Virus record (IMG/VR): IMGVR_UViG_3300025141_001025
Location: 1-20,095 of that record
Reading direction: 5' to 3' (one strand)
Source: a virus
DNA: 20,095 nucleotides
Shown here: one piece after another, positions 14,197 to 18,852 of the stretch
How positions within the stretch are numbered: the first letter of the stretch is position 1
Layout of the letters: each line of letters opens with the position of its first letter
Notes under the pieces: generated by a model
Told to the model about the DNA's origin: nothing
Databases searched by the model: none
Seen by the model: only the letters and a program-made list of their open reading frames with translations
Position numbers and translations under genes: made by a program

Positions 14197-14443
14197 AGTC
14201 TGGCTCCCATACTTCTAACATATCAAGGCTATAGCTTATAAAGTTATTATCTTTCCCAGCTTTAGTATTACTACCTTTTTCTATAACCTTATGTATATTA
14301 TCTGTTATTTCTTCTTTTGTCATTTCTTCTGGATATGTAAATGTGACAGTTAAATCTTGTGTATATTGTCTTTTGTTTGTGTTCTTATATACATATAGTT
14401 CATCTCTGTCATCAAATTCATAACTCATGTCTGGTCCTCCCAT
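14180..14443 (-). CDS. Acidic hypothetical protein (87 aa)
   Basis: The start ATG ending at 14443 overlaps the previous stop (TAATG) and has AGGAGG 4 bases upstream. Five codons later another ATG (14428, MSYEFDDRDEL) has GGGAGG at an even better 7-base distance, so the true start may be there. The protein has a central strand-rich part (QDLTVTFTYPEEMTKEE) and a helical part (ITDNIHKVIEKG), and is acidic overall. No Cys, signal or membrane segment is seen and no family is recognised. It is part of the L2-led unit of small proteins. Confidence 0.55.
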   Translation of the reverse strand: MGGPDMSYEFDDRDELYVYKNTNKRQYTQDLTVTFTYPEEMTKEEITDNIHKVIEKGSNTKAGKDNNFISYSLDMLEVWEPDFDIPE

Positions 14444-14613
14444 TATTCCTCCTCTTCAACAGGCATACCAACATATTTAGCAACAAGTTCTATCATCTTC
14501 TGATGTGTTTGTAATATATCATTGATGCGAACTAAAGTATCTGCTATATCTACATTTACTGTATGTTGATTGTAATCTTCCCAATCTTTTTCTTTTTCGG
14601 TATAGTCAACCAT
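14443..14613 (-). CDS. Small acidic helical protein (56 aa)
   Basis: This 56-codon frame runs from an ATG that overlaps the previous stop (TAATG at 14611-14615) to a TAA that overlaps the next ATG. The product begins MVDYTEKEKDWEDYNQHTVN and contains a probable amphipathic helix (IADTLVRINDILQTHQKMIE). It ends PVEEEE, with the Glu codons (GAAGAGGAGGAA) doubling as the SD for the next gene. Both overlaps, and an SD (GGAGAGGAG) from the upstream gene, support it as real. Its function is unknown. Confidence 0.6.
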   Translation of the reverse strand: MVDYTEKEKDWEDYNQHTVNVDIADTLVRINDILQTHQKMIELVAKYVGMPVEEEE

Positions 14614-14840
14614 TATTGCTCCTCTCCTATATTATTCATAGCAATTTTCTTATTAATATTATATATCATCATCTCTAACAACATTCCTGAATGTCCTGAA
14701 ATCATGTCCATAATATTCTCATTTTTACTCCACATATCTAATTCTCTTAACATGAATATTAATATGTCATTCTTTTGTGCTATTGTTAATTGGTCAAGCA
14801 TTTCTTGATACTCCAATTGTATAGCTTTCATTTGTGCCAT
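14613..14840 (-). CDS. Small helical protein (75 aa) behind leader L2
   Basis: The start ATG ending at 14840 has a perfect SD (AAGGAGGATAAATG). The protein is helical and Met/Ile-rich (LEYQEMLDQLTIAQKNDILI, DMISGHSGMLLEMMIYNINK) and ends in IGEEQ. No Cys pair or obvious membrane span is present, although ILIFML (26-31) is hydrophobic. No family is recognised. It is the first gene of a unit of five overlapping small genes (to 13745). The whole unit is preceded by the long structured leader L2. Confidence 0.58.
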   Translation of the reverse strand: MAQMKAIQLEYQEMLDQLTIAQKNDILIFMLRELDMWSKNENIMDMISGHSGMLLEMMIYNINKKIAMNNIGEEQ

Positions 14841-14855
14841 TTATCCTCCTTAATA

Positions 14856-15099
14856 GATAGCTTGTAACACACAACCAGCAATATCGTCATATTACCTACC
14901 CCCTAAGACAAACTTAGGGTTACTTTGAACCTACTGTGTTTATATTCTTTAAAGTACTAATAAAATATACAATGGGGACACCAGCCTTCCATTGACGAAG
15001 CAGTTTCTTCACTCCCTTCGGTTCGATTATGTGCTACAAGCTACCTACTTTCAGTGGTTAAGCAACAGGGCTAGTTCTTAACTCTTACTAATAGATAGC
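14856..15099 (-). ncRNA. Structured leader L2, second member of the L1 leader family
   Basis: The closing stem pairs 15030-15043 (sense TAGCTTGTAGCACA) with 14858-14871 (TGTGTTACAAGCTA), 14 bp with one G-U in sense RNA. Upstream, GCTATCT (15093-15099) pairs with AGGTAGC (15040-15046), overlapping the closing stem's 5' arm, the same mutually exclusive design as in L1. Internal hairpins are CCCTAAG/CTTAGGG (14901-14919), AATAT/ATATT (14880-14893) and CAATGG/CCATTG (14970-14994). After the closing stem come TATTA and AAGGAGG, then the ATG. The interior is unlike that of L1. The 428 bases between 14841 and 15269 hold no convincing gene. Confidence 0.6.
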
Positions 15100-15186
15100 T
15101 AATCTTCGTCTCCCTTTTTCATTCAGGGGCAACGCAATCTCCCTTTTATTTTAAGAGATTTTATACCATTTACTTCCTTTATTATT

Positions 15187-15200
15187 GTCGCGTTAGCGAC
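15187..15200 (-). repeat. Isolated UAAC-loop hairpin
   Basis: GTCGC-TAAC-GCGAC on the sense strand is a perfect 5-bp stem with the same TAAC loop as the five 41-nt elements, but without the 15-base ATTCTCTNNNGTAAT part. It lies just downstream of the terminator of the SSB-like gene, upstream of leader L2. Confidence 0.5.
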
Positions 15201-15210
15201 ATCGAAGGTT

Positions 15211-15257
15211 AAAAAAAAAGCTAGAAACAGCTGGAACATTACTGCTCCAACTGTTCT
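15211..15257 (-). terminator. Rho-independent terminator after the SSB-like gene
   Basis: In the leftward direction AACAGTTGGA pairs with TCCAGCTGTT (one G-U) around a 10-nt loop, followed by TCTAGC and an unbroken run of nine T. It lies just after the stop of the SSB-like gene at 15270. This is the clearest intrinsic terminator of the window. Confidence 0.85.
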
Positions 15258-15269
15258 ATCTTTTATTAT

Positions 15270-15707
15270 CTAACTAGGGTTATTTTCATTACTTGGATAT
15301 ACATACACAGTGTCATCTTTAACTGGTGCATTCCAAACATCTGTTATAATTAGTCTGTTATCATACTTAACTTCCCCGCTCTCTGGGTCTGTCCAAGTAT
15401 TTCTTTCAATTCTACCACCTACTTGTATTCTCATAAATGGTGCTTTATAGTCTTCATTAATAGGTTGTTCTTTTAATGCTTCTGCTATTTCAACAGCTAC
15501 ATCATCAAATGCACTAGCTATAAATGATGCTTTCTTTCCCTCAGTTCCGTCCTTAATAAAGTTAAGTCCGTTAATCCAAGGTGTTCCTGCGTCTGATACA
15601 CCTGTTCTAGGTTGTCCGTCTTCAGTTACTGTAGTTAGTACTCCGATATGTACGAATTTGTTAATTACGCTCATATCGCCTTGATAGTTTTTAAGTAGTT
15701 TATTCAT
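15270..15707 (-). CDS. Divergent single-stranded DNA-binding protein-like (OB fold)
   Basis: This 145-residue protein matches the order of the bacterial SSB core without being a close relative. It has an N-terminal strand region (FVHIGVLTTV), then KKASFIASAFDDVAVEIAEAL (about 58-79) like the SSB 'W/F...AFG..AE..A.YL' helix block. Next come FMRIQVGGRIERNTWTDPES and KYDNRLIITDVWNAP, like the '..VEGRL..R.W.D..G......' strands. The acidic PF-type tail of SSB is replaced by NENNPS. It would coat single strands during recombination or replication and fits with the Rad52-like protein. The ATG has an SD (AAAGGA, 8 bases upstream) and hairpin copy B upstream. The assignment is by pattern, so moderate. 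Confidence 0.5.
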   Translation of the reverse strand: MNKLLKNYQGDMSVINKFVHIGVLTTVTEDGQPRTGVSDAGTPWINGLNFIKDGTEGKKASFIASAFDDVAVEIAEALKEQPINEDYKAPFMRIQVGGRIERNTWTDPESGEVKYDNRLIITDVWNAPVKDDTVYVYPSNENNPS

Positions 15708-15737
15708 TTTTTATCCTTTCATAAATAAATTATACTT

Positions 15738-15778
15738 ATTACAATAGAGAATAGATTAAGAGAAACCGTTAGGTTTCT
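15738..15778 (-). promoter_or_regulatory. 41-nt UAAC-hairpin element, copy B (upstream of the SSB-like gene)
   Basis: The sense strand has AGAAACCTAACGGTTTCT (perfect 7-bp stem, TAAC loop), 8 bases, then ATTCTCTATTGTAAT. About 30 bases separate it from the ATG, and TATAAT lies 3 bases after the element. Compared with copy A, two stem pairs differ in a compensatory way (GT..AC to GA..TC). Confidence 0.75.
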
Positions 15779-15782
15779 TATT

Positions 15783-15917
15783 TTAACTATTCTTCTCTTC
15801 CTTATCTAACCACCATTTGGTAGTCATTCTGTATTCATAACATGGATTACAAAATGTTAGTCCTGCCATTGGTAGTTCATTGGTTTTACATACTGTACAT
15901 TTAGTTTTTACACTCAT
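15783..15917 (-). CDS. Zinc-finger micropeptide (44 aa)
   Basis: This 44-codon frame starts at the ATG ending at 15917, with GAAAGGAAA just upstream as SD, and ends in TAA 5 bases before hairpin copy B. It reads MSVKTKCTVCKTNELPMAGL, then TFCNPCYEYRM and a Trp/Lys-rich end. CTVC (7-10) and CNPC (23-26) form a four-Cys zinc site. Its size and design match the other zinc micropeptides of the leftward module. Function unknown. Confidence 0.6.
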   Translation of the reverse strand: MSVKTKCTVCKTNELPMAGLTFCNPCYEYRMTTKWWLDKEEKNS

Positions 15918-15944
15918 ATGTTTCCTTTCTATATATAATACCTC

Positions 15945-15996
15945 TCACTTCACTCGCTTTAAAACTCCTTTCAAGCTCAGAGTGCAACTGAAGTGA
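15945..15996 (-). repeat. Nested hairpin between two micropeptide genes
   Basis: In sense RNA TCACTTCA/TGAAGTGA (8 bp), CTC/GAG and GCTT/AAGC nest into one long hairpin with small bulges. The apical loop contains AAAGGAG, an SD-like sequence. It lies between the 24-aa and 44-aa genes. It could be a regulatory or processing site, and no U-run follows. Confidence 0.4.
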
Positions 15997-16002
15997 AAGC
16001 TA

Positions 16003-16077
16003 TTAGTTATTTAAGTAGTACAAATTCATAGCAGTAAATATAATAATTATCCATGCTAGTTTTAATAAATTATTCAT
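16003..16077 (-). CDS. Membrane micropeptide (24 aa)
   Basis: This 24-codon frame reads MNNLLKLAWIIIIFTAMNLY and ends YLNN. Residues 4-21 make one hydrophobic membrane-spanning helix. GAAAGG lies 6 bases before its ATG, and hairpin copy C ends 13 bases upstream, the same arrangement as at the annealing and SSB-like genes. That is the strongest sign that it is a gene. Single-helix phage micropeptides often act on a host membrane protein or as holin regulators. Here the role is unknown. Confidence 0.5.
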   Translation of the reverse strand: MNNLLKLAWIIIIFTAMNLYYLNN

Positions 16078-16090
16078 TTTTACCTTTCTT

Positions 16091-16131
16091 ATTACTATAG
16101 AGAATGATTAATGAGTAATCGTTAGATTACT
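16091..16131 (-). promoter_or_regulatory. 41-nt UAAC-hairpin element, copy C (upstream of the membrane micropeptide)
   Basis: The sense strand has AGTAATCTAACGATTACT (perfect 7-bp stem), 8 bases, then ATTCTCTATAGTAAT. The stem pair next to the loop is T-A here rather than C-G, another compensatory change. It lies 13 bases from the ATG of the 24-aa gene. Confidence 0.75.
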
Positions 16132-16153
16132 TCTTCTCACTTTTATTCTAAAT

Positions 16154-16204
16154 ATTCCCCCAAATGCAGGCTTAAAGATAGGGGAATTGTTACACTCCCC
16201 TACC
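16154..16204 (-). repeat. G/C-rich block with two exclusive hairpins after the 77-aa gene
   Basis: In sense order, GGTAGGGGA (16196-16204) can pair with TCCCCTATC (16177-16185), or ATTCCCC (16181-16187) can pair with GGGGAAT (16154-16160). The middle arm is shared, so only one can form. The first resembles a terminator stem but has only a short TCTTT after it. It lies between the 77-aa gene and hairpin copy C. Confidence 0.4.
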
Positions 16205-16213
16205 TAACTTGCA

Positions 16214-16447
16214 TTACCTTTCAGTTGCTACTAATTCTTTTCTAGCACATGAGTTGCAATACTCGGTTACGAGTTTATTACCTGGTGCTTTCATATTGAA
16301 AGGCGATGGAAGGTCTGCACAACGCTCTTTTTGGGCGTCTGATAACCAACTACCGTCTTCAATTACACAATGCATATCATATTTTGGCAAGTCTGTAGCT
16401 TTACATTTAGTACAACTATAGACTTGGTAGATTATCTCTTTAGGCAT
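16214..16447 (-). CDS. Zinc-binding hypothetical protein (77 aa)
   Basis: The start ATG has a strong SD (AAGGAG, 5 bases upstream). CTKC (12-15) near the N-terminus and CNSC (65-68) near the C-terminus make a likely zinc ribbon split by a helical section (SWLSDAQKERCADLP). The C-terminus is basic (ARKELVATER). Hairpin copy D ends 17 bases upstream of the ATG. With the 44-, 45-, 68- and 82-aa proteins it belongs to the set of small zinc proteins of this module. No family is recognised. Confidence 0.6.
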   Translation of the reverse strand: MPKEIIYQVYSCTKCKATDLPKYDMHCVIEDGSWLSDAQKERCADLPSPFNMKAPGNKLVTEYCNSCARKELVATER

Positions 16448-16464
16448 AGTATCTCCTTAGTTAG

Positions 16465-16505
16465 ATTACTGTAGAGAATAAAGTTAAAGAAACTGTTAGG
16501 TTTCT
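16465..16505 (-). promoter_or_regulatory. 41-nt UAAC-hairpin element, copy D (upstream of the 77-aa gene)
   Basis: The sense strand has AGAAACCTAACAGTTTCT (7-bp stem, the loop-closing pair C-A in the sense strand, G-U in the opposite strand), 8 bases, then ATTCTCTACAGTAAT. It is followed 17 bases later by the ATG of the 77-aa gene. Confidence 0.75.
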
Positions 16506-16509
16506 AATT

Positions 16510-16557
16510 CTACCTACCTACATAATTAATAGAAAGTATGTAAGCAAGATGGAACAT
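16510..16557 (-). CDS. Possible micropeptide (15 aa)
   Basis: A 15-codon frame (MFHLAYILSINYVGR) lies between hairpin copies E and D, in the place where the other copies have a gene. It ends 4 bases before copy D. It has no good SD (TATAAAGTAATATG), so it may be only the untranslated spacer of a transcript that starts at copy E. Evidence is positional and weak. Confidence 0.2.
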   Translation of the reverse strand: MFHLAYILSINYVGR

Positions 16558-16567
16558 ATTACTTTAT

Positions 16568-16608
16568 ATCACAACAGAGAATGATGAATTAGAATGCGTT
16601 AGCATTCA
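16568..16608 (-). promoter_or_regulatory. 41-nt UAAC-hairpin element, copy E (start of the leftward module)
   Basis: The sense strand has GAATGC-TAAC-GCATTC (6 bp), 8 bases, then ATTCTCTGTTGTGAT. It is the rightmost copy and carries a completely different stem sequence that still pairs, the strongest support for selection on structure. It probably marks the first leftward transcript or its leader. Confidence 0.7.
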
Positions 16609-16880
16609 AGTGTCGTTAGAATGGGTTAGCTGATACAATGTTAGACCTACACATGTCAATCTGGCCATTCGTTAGATACTATGTATGTAGAAAAAAATAT
16701 GTTGGTAATTCTGTATGGTGTTCTTGGGTAGGGGCGGGCCTATAATATAAGGTTTATTTGATTAATCAGTCTTACTAAGTCCTTGAGTATTCGGTTTGTG
16801 TTTCTACTGTATACTTCCGTATCCCGAACTTTCTGCCTCCCGATGGCACCTTCACTTGTAACTTAAATCCTTCTCAATGT
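16609..16880. other. Divergent control region without genes
   Basis: No convincing gene is seen here. The stretch holds several GTTAG repeats, the possible leftward promoter, an unusually G/C-rich block (GGGTAGGGGCGGGCC, about 16726-16740) in an otherwise AT-rich region, and a perfect palindrome TGATTAATCA (16759-16768) that could be an operator. Confidence 0.5.
16630..16659 (-). promoter_or_regulatory. Possible leftward promoter of the early module
   Basis: TTGACA (16654-16659 on the - strand) is a perfect -35. TATCAG at 18-bp spacing (16630-16635) is a 4/6 match for a -10. It would fire leftward through copy E. The -10 is poor, so support is limited. Confidence 0.35.
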
Positions 16881-16909
16881 TTGTAATTATTATCAATATA
16901 GCATATAAT
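16881..16909 (+). promoter_or_regulatory. Near-consensus sigma-70-type promoter of the late operon
   Basis: TTGTAA (16881-16886, 4/6 match to TTGACA), exactly 17 bases, then TATAAT (16904-16909, perfect). It lies 35 bases upstream of the terminase ATG, so transcription should start near 16916. It points to a host-type RNA polymerase for this late promoter. Confidence 0.7.
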
Positions 16910-16910
16910 T

Positions 16911-16944
16911 AAATCTACGCAACCATCTACAGAGAGGTAGATTT
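16911..16944 (+). promoter_or_regulatory. Terminase 5' leader with competing hairpins over the SD
   Basis: GTAGATTT (16937-16944), directly before the ATG, can pair with AAATCTAC (16911-16918, 8 bp) or its ATCTAC copy (16925-16930, perfect 6 bp). The SD (AGAGAGG) lies in the loop and stem of the second hairpin. Such folding could limit terminase translation. Confidence 0.45.
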
Positions 16945-18852
16945 ATGGCAAGAATAGTATGTCAAGCGAAAGGATGTAAGAACTGGCTTAAAGGTAAGCA
17001 ACGTAAGTTCTGTTCTGAGCAATGTAATAAGAGAACCTGGGCTCAAAAGAAGAGAGACGGTAAAGAATTACCAACTAAACCTATAAATCAGGAATTTAAA
17101 TCAGAAGAAGGGAACTATGCTTCTATACGTAGAGGTAGATACTATGATGAATTTAGAGAGAGATGGGCAGAACCTTTAGCTACAGGAGAGATAACCACAA
17201 TGGACGTGGCCTCACAGCTTGAATGTACGTCAGCAACCGTATCACGTATGCTCGCTGCATACAAGATAGACAGAACTACAGAGATAAAAGCAGAAGGTTG
17301 GGAAGTAACTGAAGAATCAATTAATGATTTAGAAAATTTTTCTAGCTTCCGCAACAAATATTTTGCTACAGAAACGGGGGAAAAGTATGAGACTGCTGAC
17401 TTTCATATGAATTGGATAAATAATATTAATGACTCTATAGCTAACGGTAAAGAGCTTTTAATATTAAGTCCACCTAGGCATGGCAAGACAGAACTATTAA
17501 TACACTTCGCTGTCTACCAGATAATGAAGAACCCTAACATAAGAATCATGTGGGTAGGTGGAAACGAAGACATAGCTAAGAATGCTGTGAGCTCTGTGTT
17601 AGACCATCTAGATGAGAATGAAAGACTTAGAGAAGACTTTTGTCCTCCAGGTAAAAACTTTAAACCTGACAATAGGTCGGGAAAGAATTGGTCACAGAAT
17701 CAATTTACTGTAGGTACAAGAACAGTACCAGGTATTAAATCTCCAACAATGGTTGCTGTAGGTAAAGGTGGAAAGATACTTTCAAGAGACTGTGACTTAA
17801 TAATTGCAGATGACATTGAGGACCACCAGACAACAATGCAACCTGGTGCTAGAGAAAATACCAGACAGTGGTGGACAACAACTCTTTCTTCAAGAAAAGA
17901 AGAACATACTGCTGTTGTAGTAATAGGTTCAAGACAACACTCTGATGATTTATATCACCACTTACTTTCTAATGATAGTTTTACAACAATAGTTGAAACA
18001 GCACACAGTATAGATTGTAATATACCTGACCATTTAACTGATGAACATAAAAGCTGTATGTTATGGCCAAGTAAGAGAACACACAAATGGTTGATGTCAC
18101 GTATGCAAGCTGCAGAGACTACTGGTGGTAGACAGATATACGAAATGGTTTATTACAACCAGGCATATGTAGAAGGTACACAAATCTTTACTATGAATAT
18201 GATTGACCAATGTATGAGACCTGACTTTGTTTTAGGGCAGGTACCAGGTAACTTACATTTAGTTGCTGGACTTGACCCTGCTTCTTCTGGATATCAAGCT
18301 GCTGTTCTATGGGGAATAAATGCTTATAGAGGAGAACTATATCTTATAGATATTGAAAATAGACAAGGTGGAGGAGTTAAACATGCTCTACAGATTATGT
18401 CTGACTGGTTTCATAAATATGATTTACAACATTGGATTATTGAAGAGAATGGTTTTCAATCTGCTATTAGACAAGATGATAAAATAAAAGAATTTGTTTT
18501 AAGAAGTGGTATTACTATGCAAGGACATGTTACTGGAAAAAATAAACATGACCCTATGTATGGTGTAGGTTCTATGGCTGGATTATTTGAAAATCAAAAA
18601 ATATTTTTACCGACAGGAAATTCTGAAAGTCTTGCTAAAGTTAATGCTTATAGACAACAATTATTATACTTTGATGGAAAGCCTGTAACTACTAGGAATA
18701 AAGAAAAGACAGATATTGTTATGGCAGGATGGTTTCCAATGAAGGTATTTAGAAGAATGAACAAAGAGCAGTTAGCGACAATGGGATTAGATTATAACGC
18801 AAGTTTCACAGACTTTGATAGAACCGACTATAATGAGGCACCATGGGGATAG
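16945..18852 (+). CDS. terL: Terminase large subunit with N-terminal zinc/HTH extension
   Basis: TerL is the ATP-driven motor and nuclease that cuts and packs phage DNA into proheads. Walker A-like SPPRHGKTE is at 175-183, with Walker B CDLIIADDIED at 283-293, and WVGGNEDI and VIGSRQHSDD are coupling-type motifs. The RNase H-like nuclease has AGLDPASSGYQA (Asp444), WIIEENGFQS (Glu500/501) and the late HDPMYGVGSM and TDIVMAGW regions. The first ~110 residues are unusual: a Cys cluster (Cys6, Cys11, Cys23, Cys27) and an HTH-like segment (MDVASQLECTSATVSRMLAAYK, about 86-107 in two halves) resembling small-terminase DNA-binding domains. No separate terS gene lies upstream, so this may be a fused TerS-like head. 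The length of 635 aa is above usual. It overlaps the portal gene. Confidence 0.9.
   Translation: MARIVCQAKGCKNWLKGKQRKFCSEQCNKRTWAQKKRDGKELPTKPINQEFKSEEGNYASIRRGRYYDEFRERWAEPLATGEITTMDVASQLECTSATVSRMLAAYKIDRTTEIKAEGWEVTEESINDLENFSSFRNKYFATETGEKYETADFHMNWINNINDSIANGKELLILSPPRHGKTELLIHFAVYQIMKNPNIRIMWVGGNEDIAKNAVSSVLDHLDENERLREDFCPPGKNFKPDNRSGKNWSQNQFTVGTRTVPGIKSPTMVAVGKGGKILSRDCDLIIADDIEDHQTTMQPGARENTRQWWTTTLSSRKEEHTAVVVIGSRQHSDDLYHHLLSNDSFTTIVETAHSIDCNIPDHLTDEHKSCMLWPSKRTHKWLMSRMQAAETTGGRQIYEMVYYNQAYVEGTQIFTMNMIDQCMRPDFVLGQVPGNLHLVAGLDPASSGYQAAVLWGINAYRGELYLIDIENRQGGGVKHALQIMSDWFHKYDLQHWIIEENGFQSAIRQDDKIKEFVLRSGITMQGHVTGKNKHDPMYGVGSMAGLFENQKIFLPTGNSESLAKVNAYRQQLLYFDGKPVTTRNKEKTDIVMAGWFPMKVFRRMNKEQLATMGLDYNASFTDFDRTDYNEAPWG

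Noticed and set aside
15021-15046. GGTTCGATT followed by a stem-like sequence, looking like a tRNA T-arm
   Set aside because: The bases around it do not form a T-stem, and no cloverleaf with an acceptor, D-arm and anticodon arm can be drawn. It belongs to leader L2.
16091-16131. T7-like promoter on the + strand (ACTATAGAGA) in copy C
   Set aside because: The match is short and varies in the other copies, and it would drive transcripts antisense to the adjacent genes. Retained only as an alternative hypothesis.
15738-16608. Clustered repeats as a CRISPR array
   Set aside because: The copies are separated by genes, with no regular spacers, and the stem sequences differ while still pairing, unlike CRISPR repeats.
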